DNA of 64,000 nucleotides from Solanum dulcamara. Its lineage: Eukaryota > Streptophyta > Magnoliopsida > Solanales > Solanaceae. Positions 42,928 to 55,378 of this stretch are shown here, piece after piece. The translations under genes were made by a program, and so were the position numbers. The notes below the pieces were generated by a model that did not search any database, was not told the origin of the DNA, and saw nothing but the letters and a program-made list of their open reading frames with translations. Location of the stretch: assembly GCF_947179165.1 (NCBI RefSeq), contig NC_077240.1, forward strand, positions 30,304,001 through 30,368,000. The letters run 5' to 3'. The stretch's first letter is position 1. Each line of letters begins with the position of its first letter.

Positions 42928-45398
42928 TGTCACGCCCCGGGAGGGTACCCTAGACGTGACCGGCACTCGAAAGCCATTTCTGACCTTCAAATGAACCACC
43001 TGATTCAGTCACACTATCATTCAATCACATTCACTCAAAGGAGGGTTCAATCATAACATACTATTCATAATATAAGGGCCGAGGGTCAATCACTATCAAC
43101 TCATCAAAATAAATATAATAAGACTTCTCAAAAATAGCAGTCCAACCTTCCCACACTCTAGTCTATGAAGCCTCTATCAAAGTCTAGAAGGTGCCAATGA
43201 CAAGTCCATGGCTACCAAAATCAAAATAAAGAAAACGACAACAAAACTATACAAGAAAGCTCGACATCCTTCGGAAACTAGGAGGACTCACCAACTAGCT
43301 GGGAGTGTATGTGGATATTCAATGGAGCACGGGTTGATGATCTCTAGTACCTGTCTCTGCAATATAAAATGATGCAGGCCAAATGGCGTCAGTACATAGA
43401 ATGTACGAGTATGTAAAATGGCCGGATGAAACAAACATCAAGAAAACATCAATATAAACTCAGGATCTCAACTCATATATATGTACATAACAACTCACTC
43501 AAGTGTCCTAAGTCTAACAAGAAATGGTTTAGACGGGACCAATCACAAGCCACTCTACTCAACTGACTCGGAGTACTATCAAGACCTAAAAGGGAGTTTC
43601 TTTTATCCGACAACCATCACCTAAGAGCTAGTGATAGTACAACAATCAAACGTTATTGCCACGTTCGTCTATACCTTGCCAGGGCATGAACGCCTTCCTA
43701 ATCATGAATACCATCGATTAGTCAAGTCTTATCATTTCAGGACAATAAAATGGGAAACATCCGACTTTAACGGTTTGATCCCATGAGAAGCATTCAACTT
43801 TAACGGTTCCATCCCTACCTACGTTGGCGGCATAGTTTCTGGGGTTCGAGTATGGACTATACTCTTACCCGCTTTGGTGTTCGATACTTCTCCCATGACT
43901 TCATGCTCATAAGACTCCCTCCAATCATCTCAAATAAGACCTCACGGCTAGTTTCATGTGGGACATTGCCAACTCCTCAACTTTATTCTCATTTCAACTC
44001 AATTAAGTCATAATGGCAAGTCCCATTTAGGACCTCGCCCACTCGTCAATTCTATCCTCCAATCAACTCAATCAAGCCTCATTTAGATAAGTATTTATAA
44101 CCTCCCTTTAGGACTCATCACAACTCTAAGGCTTTAACCCAACAATTCAAGTAGAATAGCACATTCAAGAAAATTGACTTATGCAACATAATCACATGGT
44201 TAAAGAGATCAACAAAATATAATAACAAGTCATCTCCATCAACTCATACTAACATGACGGTTTTAGGAACTTCTTAGCTCAACAACATCAACACTAATAA
44301 AGTTAAATTAATAGGAGACAAAACTCATTCAAATATAAACCATACTAAGAAGCTCCATTCTCATGGACCTCCAACCTCAAAGCAAGAGTAGGGCACATGG
44401 GTGGACTCAACCCATGTTTTAGATAGCCTTACATACCTTAGAATAGATTCTTGAAGAAACCTTGTTGTTGGGTCTTCAATGGCAACTTGAATCTTGAAGC
44501 TCTTGGAACAAATCTTTGTTAGAAATAGAGAAGAAGAAGAAGAAGAAGATGAAGAGAGAATTTTCTAGGGCTTTTAGAGAGAGAGAGTGTGGCTGAAAAT
44601 TATGTTCCCAAATGCTCAAGGATGATACATATATAATTTGGGAAAAAACCCAAATTGCCCCTTCTCAAAAGTTTTGAAAATAGGCCAAAACGTTCCTAGC
44701 GCGATAGTGGCGCGTCGTGCCATTGCAGCGCCAAGCCGATTACGCCTAAAAAATTGCACAACTTTTAGTGGCGCGCCGCGCCAAGGACCAAACTACTGAG
44801 GCATGTTTTTGGCGCGATAGTGGCGCGTCGCGCCCTTACAGCGCCAAGGCCATATTTTCTGGGTTTTGGAAATTTGGCTTGAAAACCCTGAACACCTCGC
44901 AGTGGTGCACCGCGCCAGGGGACAAACTACTGAGGCTTATTTCTGGCGCGATAGTGGCGCGTCGCGCCACTATGGCACCAAGCCCAGTTTTCCAGCAATT
45001 GCAACCCAGGCCTGAAATCCCTGCAGTGCTAGTTTGTCTTAGGATCGCCATATCTTTTGATTTCGAACTTCAAAATTTACATTCTTGGTGGAGTTGGAAA
45101 GAAGACTCGATGAACTTTAATTTATTAGGTCGTGGGCCACCCAGATTGTCGTCCTTCAAAAGATAGGGTCGTTAAAAATCAACCCCTTATGCGAACTCCT
45201 TCTCAAACTTAGCCACGATGAATCTTTTGGATTTGATTTGGTCCTAGGGGTCCTTCATGACCCTACATCACCTCTAACGCTGCTCAATTTCTCAAAGGCT
45301 GGTCTTAACTCATGCAAATGCTCCGCAACACTTGAGTTCGACCCTATCCGAATACAAGAAGAGTCCGAATCTTAGGGAAAATTTTGAAGAGTGTTACA
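42928..45398 (-). repeat. Gypsy II 3' LTR
   Basis: 2471 bp; minus strand TGTAACACTC to GGGCGTGACA. U3 holds the GGCGCG palindrome array at 44700-44990, and a TATA-like ATTATATATG lies about 60 bp downstream (near 44630). A GAA run is at 44528-44555. Open frames crossing the GC-rich array are incidental. Confidence 0.93.
44700..44990. promoter_or_regulatory. U3 GC-rich palindrome array, gypsy II 3' LTR
   Basis: TGGCGCGCCGCGCCA at 44769-44783 and AGTGGCGCGTCGCGCCACT at 44953-44971, with partial copies at about 44698-44730, 44812-44835 and 44895-44920. The units sit in a tandem duplication of roughly 150 bp (both halves carry CAAACTACTGAGGC). Strongly GC-rich against AT-rich surroundings. Confidence 0.75.
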
Positions 45399-45401
45399 TT
45401 A

Positions 45402-45413
45402 TCTCCCCCTTGG
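45402..45413 (-). promoter_or_regulatory. Gypsy II polypurine tract
   Basis: Minus strand CCAAGGGGGAGA lies 3 bases before the 3' LTR start TGTAACAC. The equivalent in gypsy I (about 2150-2165) is degraded. Confidence 0.85.
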
Positions 45414-45569
45414 GATCATTCGTCCTCAAATGACAAGTAACTAAGAATGGACTCGGGGTACAAATCACAATCGGAATTCAGTCAATCAACCAATCAATTT
45501 CTCAAACAAATTACCAATCAAACTCATAATACGCAAACAAATTCAAGTCAAGGAAATGGATATTACCTT

Positions 45570-48500
45570 CAACATTCTCGTCGGTAGGCTCGAATAGATA
45601 TGGATATTTAGATTTCAAGTCTTCCTCCGCTTTCCATGTGGCTTCCTCAACAAGTTGATTTCTCTACAGGACTTTAACTGAAGCGATCTCTTTGTTCCTG
45701 AATTTGCTGATTTGGCGATCAAGAATTTGGACCGAAACCTCTTCATAGGATAAGCTATCCTTAACTCCAATACTATCAATGGGGACTACCAACGAGGGAT
45801 CGCCTAAGCACTTCTTCAACATCGAAACATAGAATACCGGATGAATAGAGGCTAGCTCTGAGGGTAACTCCAACTCATAGGCAACACTCCCAATTCGCCT
45901 CACAATCTGGTAAGGACCAATATATCGAGGACTAAGTTTCCCCTTCCTTCCAAACCTTATGACACCCTTCATGGGTGACACTTTCAAATACACCCAATCA
46001 TCCACCTCAAACTCTAAGTCTCTCCTCCTCACATCGGTGTAAGATTTTTGGCGGCTTTGGGCTGTCTTTAGCCTATCTTGAATGACTCTCACCTTCTCCA
46101 TGGCTTGGTGAAAAAAATCGGGTCCAATCAACTCAACTTCACCAACCTCAAACCATCCAATTGGCGATCTACACCTCCTCCCATACAAAGCTTCATAAGG
46201 AGCCATTTGAATACTCGCATGATAGCTATTATTATAGGCAAACTCTATGAGAGGTAAGTGATTGTCCCAATTACCTTTGAAGTCAAGTACACAAGCTCTA
46301 AACATATCCTCCAACGTCTGAATGGTGCACTCCGCTTGGCCATCCATCTAGGGATGAAAGGCCGTACTAAGGTTCAACTTTGAACCTAGTCCCTTCTGAA
46401 AAGATCTCCAGAATTGGGAAGTGAATTAAGCTCCTCTGTCCGAGATGATGGACAAGGGGACTCCATGCAATCTGACAATCTCTTGAATGTATAACTTCGC
46501 ATAATCTTCTGCGGTGTCAGTAGTCTTAACTGCCAAGAAGTGAGCTGATTTCTTCATTCTATCCACAATTACCCAAATGGAATCGTGTTGCTTTCAGGAC
46601 CTCGGCAAGCCTGTAATAAAGTCCATGTTGATCATCTCCCACTTCCATTCCAGAATTTCTATGTTTTGGGCTAAACCACATGACATTTGATGCTCAACCT
46701 TCACCTGTTGGCAATTCGGTCACTTGGAAACAAATTACGCAATGTCTCTCTTCATCCCACTCCACCAATAAATTTCGCTCAAGTCATGGTACATTTTTGT
46801 AGAGCCTGGATGAATAGAGTATCTAGAACTATGCACTTCGGCCATAATTCTCTCTCAAACATCATCGACATCAGGCACACACAATCTATTTTTGTATCTC
46901 AACACACCATCTCCCCTTTTTATAAAAACCATTACCTCTTATTTGTGAACAACTCCCTTCAATTAGAGTAGGATGGGATCTTGGTCTTGCTTCTCTTTTA
47001 CCTCTCTCACAAGTGAGGATGCAGACCCATCCTGAACATTAATTCCACATTCATTGTTCTCTTCAAGATGAACTCCTAATTGGGCTAATCTGTGTACCTC
47101 CTTCGCCAACTCCCTCCTTCCCTTCTCCACATGGGCAGTGCTACCCATAGACAACCTGCTAAGAGCATCAGCAATAATATTAGCTTTACCTGGATGGTAG
47201 AGGATGCTCATGTCGTAGTTCTTGAGTAGCTCGAGCTATCTCCTTTGCCTCAGGTTGAGCAATCTCCTTTGCCTCAGGTTGAGTTTCTTCTGGCTGAAAA
47301 TATATTGTAAGCTCTTGTGATTGGTGAATACATCAACATGCACTCCATACAAGTAGTGGCGCCAGATTTTAAGCGCAAATACCACAGCTGCCAGCTCAAG
47401 GTCATGAGTTGGGTAATTCTTCTCATGAACCTTAAGCTGTCTTGAAGCATAGGCTATCACATTCCCCATTTGCACCAACACACAACCCAAACCAATTCTG
47501 GATGCATCACAGTAGACCACAAAGCCCTCTATTCCATCGGGCAAGGTCAGGACAAGAGCAGTGGTTAGCTTGGCTTTTAGTTTCTGGAAACTCTCCTCAC
47601 AAGCATTGGAGTATTGTAACTTAGCCTTCTTTTGGGTCAGCTTAGTCAATGGTGATGATATGGATGAGCATCCCTCTATAAACCTTCGATAATAGCCGGC
47701 CAAACCCAAGAAGCTCATTATCTCTGTCAGGGATGTGGGTTTGGACTAATTTTTCATGGCTTCAATCTTCTGAGCGTCAACCTGAATACCATCTCCAGAT
47801 ACGATGTGGCCTAAGAAAGTCATTTATGCAAGCCAAAATTCACATTTGGAGAACTTTACATACAATACCTGCTCTCTCAAAGTTTGTATGACGACTTTAA
47901 GATGATGGGCGTGCTCCTCTTCATTCTTGGAGTAGACCAGAATATCATCTATGAATATAATTACAAATATATCAAGATATGGTTTAAACACTCGGTTCAT
48001 GAGATCCATAAAAGCTGCAGGGGCATTAGTCAACCCAAAGGACATGATCAAAAATTCAAAGTGGCCATAACGAGTCCAAAAAGTGGTCTTCGGAATATCA
48101 TACTCCCTCACCTTCAACTGATGGTAGCTGGATCTCAGGTCTATTTTTGAAAAACAAGTGGCACCCTGAAGTTGGTCGAATAATTCATCTATTCTAGGGA
48201 GAGAGTACTTATTCTTTATGGTGACCTTGTTTAGCTACCTGTAATCGATGCACATTCTAAGGGACCCATCTTTCTTTCGCACAAATAGGATGGGAGCACC
48301 CCATGGTGAGACGCTCGGCCTAATGAATCCCTTATCTAACAAGTCCTTCAACTGCTCTTTCAACTCTTTCAACTCAGCCGGAGCCATCCTATATGGAGGG
48401 ATTAAGATAGGCTGGGTATTAGGGAGAACATCAATCCCAAAGTTGATCTCCCTATCAGGAGGGACTCCAGGCAGATCTTTGAGAAAGACGTTGGGAAACT

Positions 48501-50259
48501 CATTAACAATTAGGACCGACTCAATAGATAAGGGCTCAATATTGTCATCTTTCACTCGGACAATGTGATAGATACACCCTTTTGAGATTAGCTTCCTGGC
48601 CCTAAGGTAAGAAATAAACTTACCCTTAGGCACAACAGGACTCCCCTTCCACTATATGACAGCTTTGTTCGGGAATTTGAACTTAACAATTCGAGTCCTA
48701 CAGTCAACTGAGGCATAACAGATATAAAGCCAGTCCATGACAAGGATCACATCGAAATCCACCATGTCCAACTCAACCAAGTCAGCCAAGGTGTCCCTGT
48801 AATGAATTAATACAGTGCAATCTCTATAGACTCTCTAAGCTAAGACAGAATCACCAACAGAAGTAGCTACACTGAAAGGCTCAAGAAGACATTCGGGAAT
48901 TTTATTGAATTTACTAGCCACGTAAGGAGTCACAAAAGATAGGGTGGCACCCGGATCCATCAAAATATAGCAATCAAGAGAAGAGACTCGAATCATACCC
49001 ATCACGATGTTTGGAGAGTTCTCCTGATCTTGACGACTACCCATGGCATATAAGCGGTTTGTACCTCCACTCGTACCTGAAATAGTGCCCCTCTGATTAC
49101 CTTTAGCTGGCAGTGCGGTGGCAGAATGCTAGAATCTATTTCCCCCTATTGGACACTCCCTATGGAAATGGTCCATTTGGCCGCATTTATAATAACCAAC
49201 CCTTCCCGCTCTACATTCTCCCAAGTGGAGCCTACCACACTTGCCGCATGGTGGCTTCTCTCTCGAGCCTTGACTTACGCTGGCCTGGAATTGAGAACCC
49301 TGGGGTTTGAGATTTTGGCAACTCTGTCTCTGCTGATCATACCTGTTCTGCGGCATAGGTGCACTGGCGGTGGATGAGACATAGTTGGAAGGCCTCTTCT
49401 GGAAGAAGGACCTGTTGCCCTTAATTTGCTTCTGTTCATTCTCCTGCCCTGCTAATTTTGCCTTCTTGCTTAGATGCTCCTCTCTGTCTTTCCTCTTCTC
49501 TTCCTCCACCTGTTGAGCATACACTATCAATCTGGAAATATCCATGTTCGAGATCAACAATGTTGTTTTGCATTCCCTCTTCACATGCCTCCCTAATCCA
49601 GAGATGAACTTCCTCATATCTGGGATCATTTCTGGAGCATATCGGGATAGCTGGATGAACTTCAGGCCATACTCCTTAACTGTCTTACCCTCCTGTTTCA
49701 GATTCACAAATTCCTCCACTTTTGCTTCCCTCAATTCTCGGAGAAAAAAGTGTCAAAAAAGGCTCCCTCAAATTCATCCCACCTAGCAGGTTCAGCATCC
49801 TCACCCCTACCTTGCTTCTATTAGTTATACCAGATGTTTGCCATATCCTTGAGTTGATAAGACACCAACTCAACCCCCTCAATTTCCGTAGCATGCATAG
49901 CTTTCAGAATTTTCCACATCTCATTAATAAAATTTTGGGGATCTTCATCAACTTTAGAACCCGTGAATGCCGGCGGATTCATTCTCAGGAAGTCTCTAAT
50001 TCTAGTGGCAGCAGATGGCTCTTGGGAACTAGAGCTAAGAGTGGGCGAACTCTGATTACCATTTCGGGCAGCCACTAATTGAGTGAGCATGGCAATTGCC
50101 CCTCGAAATTCTACCTCTGATGTGGGTGCAGGTGGAGTAGCAGGCACTTGGGGTGCCTCCGCATATCTCGCAGGTCGGCCTCTAGCCCTTGCTGGACGTA
50201 CCTCTTATTGGGGCATCTCGGCGTTATCAATATTTCTCTGCCATACATTTAGGAGGCAT
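45570..50259 (-). pseudogene. Gypsy II gag-pol polyprotein, broken
   Basis: Reads from ATG 50257-50259 (MPPKCMAEKY, then stops). Gag: 49821-50147 (DEDPQNFINEMWKILKAM) and 49129-49734, with a knuckle reading YYKCGQMDHFHREC, whose first Cys is Tyr. Protease: 48835-49044 (LMDPGATLSFVTPYVA). RT: 48235-48633 up to CIDYR, then a TAG, then 47824-48230 with [12 protein letters not shown] and FIDD. RNase H: 47236-47718, with a 24-bp tandem duplication at 47236-47283. Integrase: about 46350-46960 and 45664-46347 (DGQAECTIQTLEDMF). Chromodomain-like tail: about 45570-45665 after a stop at 45664. All domains are present but not translatable as one protein. Confidence 0.9.
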
Positions 50260-50459
50260 TATCTGTAACGTATAAACGCACAAATTAGAAAGGAGTTTTA
50301 TAGAGTTTAACTCTATCGCACGAATTCAGAGTATGAAAGAAGTGAAACAATTCCTAATGTCTTATAGCCTCATGATTATAAGTGTGGTGCACAACACACC
50401 CATAAGCAAGACTCTACTAGAAACGGCTTCATAGACTCCCTAGGACTCTTGAACTCTGT

Positions 50460-50471
50460 GCTCTGATACCA
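50460..50471 (-). promoter_or_regulatory. Gypsy II primer-binding site (tRNA-iMet)
   Basis: Minus strand TGGTATCAGAGC, four bases after the 5' LTR end. Complementary to initiator tRNA-Met. Confidence 0.9.
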
Positions 50472-50475
50472 TATT

Positions 50476-52941
50476 TGTCATGCCCCGGGAGGGTAACCTA
50501 GACATGACCGGCACTCAAAAGTCATTTCTAACCTTCAAGCGAACCACTTGATTCAGTCACACTATCATTCAATCACATTCACTCAAAGGAGAGTTCAATC
50601 ATAACATACTATTCATAATATAAGGGTCGAGGGCCAATCATTATCTACTCATTAAAACAAATATAATAAGACTTCTCAAAAATAGCAATCCAACCTTCCC
50701 ACACTCTAGTCTATGAAGCCTCTATCAAAGTCTAGAAGGTGTCAATGACAAGTCCATGGCTACCAAAATCAAAATAAAGAAAATGACAACAAAACTATAC
50801 AAGAAAGCTCGACATCCTTCGGAAACTAGGAGGACTCACCAACTAGCTGGGAGTGTATGTGGATATTCAATGGAGCACGGGTTGATGATCTCTAGTACCT
50901 GTCTCTGCAATATAAAATGATGCAGGCCAAATGGCGTCAGTACATAGAATGTACGAGTATGTAAAATGGCCGGATGAAACAAACATTAAGAAAACATCAA
51001 TATCAACTCAGGATCTCAACTCATATATATGTACATAACAACTCACTCAAGTGTCCTAAGTCTAACAAGAAATGGTTTAGAAGGGACCAATCACAAGCCA
51101 CTCTACTCAACTGACTCAGAGTACTATCAAGACCTAAATAGGAGTTTCTCTTATCCGACAACCATCACCTAAGAGCTAGTGATAGTACAACAATCAAACG
51201 TTGTTGCCACGTCTATCCATACCTTTCCAGGGCATGAACGCCTCCCTAATCATGGATACCATCGATTAGTCAAGTCCTATCATTTCAGGATAATAAAATG
51301 GGAAACATCCGACTTTAACGGTTCGATCCCACGAGAAGCATCCAACTTTAACGGTTCCATCCCAACCTACGTTGGCGGCATAGTTTCTGGGGTTCGAGTA
51401 TGGACTATACTCTTACCCGCTTCGGTGATCGATACTTCTCCCATGACTCCATGCTCATAAGACTCTCTCCAATCATCTCAAACAAGCCTTCACGGCTAGT
51501 TTCATGTGGGACATTACCAACTCCTCAACTCTATTCTTATTTCAACTTAATTAAGTCATAATGGCAAGTCCCATTTAGGACCTCGTTCACTCATCAATTC
51601 TATCCTCCAATCAACTCAATCAAGCCTCATTTAGATAAGTATTTATAACCTCCCTTTAGGACTCATCACAACTCTAAGGCTTTAACCCAACAATTCAAGT
51701 AGAATAGCACATTCAAGAAAATTGACTTATGCAACATAATCACATGGCTAAAGAGATCAACAAAATATAATAACAAGTCATCTCCATCAACTTATACTAA
51801 CATGACGGTTTTAGGAACTTCTTAGCTCAACAACATCAACATTAATAAAGTTAAATTAATAGGAGACAAAACTCATTCAAATATAAACCATACTAAGAAG
51901 CTCCATTCTCATGGACCTCCAACCTCAAAGCAAGTGTAGGGCACATGGGTGGACTCAACCCATATTTTAGATAACCTTACATACCTTAGAATAGATTCTT
52001 GAAGAAACCTTGTTGTTGGGTCTTCAATGGCAACTTGAATCTTGAAGCTCTTGGAACAAATCTTTGTTAGAAATGGAGAAGAAGAAGAAGAAGATAAAGA
52101 GAGAATTTTCTAGGGCTTTTAGAGAGAGAGTGTGGCTGAAAATTATGTTCCCAAATGCTCAAGGATGATACATATATAATTTGGGAAAAATTCCCAAATT
52201 GCCCCATCTAAAAAGTTCTGAAAATAGGCTAAAACGTTCTTGGCGCAATAGTGGCACATCGCACCATTGCAGCGCCAGGACGATTACGCCTAAAAACCTG
52301 CACAACTTTTAGTGGCGCGCCGCGCCAAGGACCAAACTACTGAGGCATATTTTTGGCGCGATAGTGGCGCATCGCGCCCTTACAGCGCCAAGGCCATATT
52401 TTTTGGGTTCTGGAAATTTGGCTTGAAAACCCTGCACACCTCGCAGTGGCGCACCGCGCCAAGAGATAAACTACTGAGGCTTGTTCTTAGAGCGATAGTG
52501 GCGCATCGCGCCACTGTTGCACCAAACCCAGTTTTCCAGTAATTGCAACCTAGGCCTGAAATCTCTGCCGTGCTAGTTTGTCTTAGGATCGCCATATCTT
52601 TTGACTCCGAACTTCAAAATTTATATTCTTGGTGGCGTTGGAAAAAAGATTCGATGAACTTTAATTTAATAGGTCGTGGAATACCCAGATTGTCGTCCTT
52701 CAAAAGATAGGGTCGTTAGAAGTCAACCCCTTATGCGAACTTCTCCTCAAACTTAGCCACGACGAATCTTTTGGATTTGATTTGGTCCTAGGGTTCCTTC
52801 ATGACCCCACATCACCTCTAACGCTACTCAATTTCTCAAAGGCTCGTCTTAACTCATGAAAATGCTCCGCAACACTCGAATCGACCCTACCTGAATACAA
52901 GAAGGGTCCGAATCTTAGAGAAAATTTTGAGGGGTGTTACA
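50476..52941 (-). repeat. Gypsy II 5' LTR
   Basis: 2466 bp; plus-strand start TGTCATGCCCC, end GTGTTACA. Scattered substitutions and small indels separate it from the 3' LTR (for example ACGTGAC versus ACATGAC near the start). Confidence 0.93.
52240..52540. promoter_or_regulatory. U3 GC-rich palindrome array, gypsy II 5' LTR
   Basis: TGGCGCGCCGCGCCA is intact at 52313-52327. The second palindrome reads AGTGGCGCATCGCGCCACT at about 52497-52515. Other copies have lost CpG sites to TpG or CpA (TGGCACATCGCACCATTG), as expected from cytosine methylation decay. Confidence 0.7.
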
Positions 52942-52946
52942 TTTTT

Positions 52947-55130
52947 ATTCTTCTAGAGGTGTCAAGAAAGGAGATCCTCTGTCCTATGCCCTTTTTATAT
53001 TATCAGCTGAAGTATTAACAAGTTCCTTCAATGATTTGTTTAACAATAACGAATTTAAGGGTTATGGGATGTCAAAGTGAGTGATAATATTAGTCATCTA
53101 TCCTATGCTGATGACACTATCATTTTTTGTATCAGCTGATAGGATTTCTTTAAAGATAGTCATGGATACTTTGGGGCATTATGAACAACAGTCTGGTCAA
53201 CTAATTAATAAAAACAAATCTGCCTATTACATGTTTAATAAGGGGACTGGTGTTCATATGGATGTTGTGGAGGATATTACAGACTTTAAGAGAGGTGCCT
53301 TTCCTTTTATTTATTTGATATGCCCTATTGGTCATGCAAAGAAGAAAAAGATACATTTTAAAAAACTGATCAATAAAGTACAAAATAAACTACAATTATG
53401 GAAGGATAAACTTTTGTCATTTGGAGGTAAAGCTGTTTTGATTTATATAGTGCTTAGTAGTATTCCTATGTATCTCCTCTCTGCCATGAGTCCTCCCAAG
53501 CATGTTTTCCATGATTTGCATAGAATATTTTCCAGATTCTCATAGAATTTTAAAGAAAATAGGAGGAATAAGCATTGGGTTGCCTGACCTGATATTTGTT
53601 TGCCTAAGGTAGAGGGGTGATTAGATTTTAGGTCTTTATTTGATATTTCTAAAGCCTTTTTTGTAAAATTGTGGTGGAACTTTAGAATACAAAAATTTAT
53701 GTGGGCTAATTTTCTATGGAACAAATATTGTAAAAAGCTAGGGCCCCAAGTTGTAGAATGGAAAGATGACTCTCAAACTTGGAGGTTAATGTTAGAACCA
53801 AGAGAAATGGTGGACCAACAAATATGATGGAAACAAAAAATTGATCATTCTAGTATATGGATAGATAACTGGACACAATTGGGTGCTCTTCAATACTACA
53901 TGTCTTTGAATATTTTAGTTAATCATCAGTTCGAAGATGTGGGACAATTTTATAGTCAAGGGGAATGGAACCTGGAGATAATAAAGGAGATTTTCAATGA
54001 AGAGGTTTGTACTCATATTGCTAAACATGTTGCACCAGCCCCAGACTCTGAAGATTGAAATAAACCATGGTGTATGTTAAATAGTTCTGAAAAGTTTTTT
54101 GTCAAGTCTGCTTGGAATTTTGTTACACAAAACAGAGATCACTGTGATTTTTTTCAACATATCTAGATGAAAGAGGTTCCCTATAAAGTTTCATTCTTTA
54201 TATGGAGATTATGGAAGCAAATGATTCCTATTGGGGAAGTCATTGTAAAGAATATACTAACTAATAATGTCCTTTGTGTTTGTTGTGGACAAAGGATGTG
54301 AGAAACTATTGAGCACTTATTTATTAATTGTGATTTTTTCAGTAGATTATGGTCTGATTTTGCAGATGCTGCAGGGATTGGGGGTCCTTTTATTCACATG
54401 AAAGACATAATAATGAAATGGTAGAAAGAAAAGGTTAATCCTAAACTTAAGCTCATCTACAAAGCCGTTCCTTTATTCATATTGTGGCAGATATGGAAGA
54501 CAAGAAATAGAATCAGAAATGGTGGGAAGATGTCTCTGAATGGTATGATAATGGAAGTAGGAAGAAACTTACATCTTATGGAAAGATGTCTACATCCATT
54601 GTTAAAGGAAATTCCTGTTGCTTGGCCTATGCTAGTTATGTTTTTAGAGAACTACACTCCTATTCTTGGATGTAAAGTGGTGCGATGGATTAAACCTATG
54701 ATTAGTTTCAAATGTAAGTATGATGGTGCATTAAAGGGCAATCCGGGGCCTAGTTTTACAGAATTTTGCATCAGAGATGTAGAAGGAAACTTTGTATATG
54801 CTGAAGTCAAAAAGTTGGAGGATAACACTAATTTGGTGGCAGAGATTAGTGCTATCAATATGAGATTGGAACTTGGAACTTAGAACTTTGAATTGAAAAA
54901 GATTTGTTTCCTGTAATTCTGGAAATAGACTCCCTTACTGTGAAAAAATTAATTGATGGAGAATGAGAAGTCCCATGAAATGTTACAGGGGAGATTAGAA
55001 AAATCAAGCACTTTATGAAGGAGCGGAAGGTGGTGGTTGAGCATATTTTTCAATAAGGCAACAAGGTTATAGATTTTCTAGCTAACTACATTTTGCCTTT
55101 CGCAGGTTACACAAAGTATTGCCTTCTTAT
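52947..55130 (+). pseudogene. LINE ORF2, second half of RT, zf-RVT and RNase H
   Basis: Resumes with SRGVKKGDPLSYALFILSAEVL (about 52955-53020) and the RT catalytic YADD (LSYADDTIIF, about 53097-53130). The open block 53081-53545 contains LINKVQNKLQLWKDKLLSFGGKAVLI. The zf-RVT region at about 54060-54360 has VCCGQRM and EHLFINCDFF. RNase H at 54482-54883 carries KYDGALKGNPGPS and the Glu of LVAEISAINMRLEL. Several stops break it. The YADD box survives although the ORF is dead. Confidence 0.8.
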
Positions 55131-55200
55131 CTTTTCAGGAATTATCAAAGGAGGTAAATGTGATGTTTAAAATTGATAAAGAAAGAATTACAAATTTGAG
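52947..55200 (+). mobile_element. LINE, 3' part
   Basis: Continues the LINE across the gypsy II insertion: RT second half, zf-RVT and RNase H. The 3' end and tail are not clear; homology fades after about 55130 and gypsy III begins at 55379. Confidence 0.8.
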
Positions 55201-55378
55201 AATCAAGCAAATGTAGAAGAGAGATTACGGCTACTGTAACACTATCGATAATATATAATAAAGCAAGGAACAACAACAAAACAACTGAAAGAAAAAGGAA
55301 ATCAACATCTTGGAAAAAGGTTGTGTCACCATTCTAAAATCTAAACAATAGCGAAATATGGTTCTATGGGAAGATTCT

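Larger units (their letters stand above)
42928..52941 (-). mobile_element. Ty3/gypsy element II, full length, inside the LINE
   Basis: 10,014 bp; LTRs at 42928-45398 and 50476-52941; TTTTT on both sides (42923-42927 and 52942-52946). PBS and PPT are present in the correct places. Internal order gag, protease, RT, RNase H, integrase, chromodomain identifies a chromovirus-lineage gypsy element. Coding frames are broken in many places and the LTRs differ visibly, so it is older than the copia insertions. Confidence 0.95.

Noticed and set aside
44768..45166. 132-codon open frame in the gypsy II LTR (and its counterpart at 52312-52542)
   Set aside because: It crosses the GC-rich palindrome array, where stops are rare by composition; the sister LTR breaks the frame.
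49126..49377. Plus-strand open frames across gypsy II gag
   Set aside because: They oppose the well-supported minus-strand gag with knuckle motifs.
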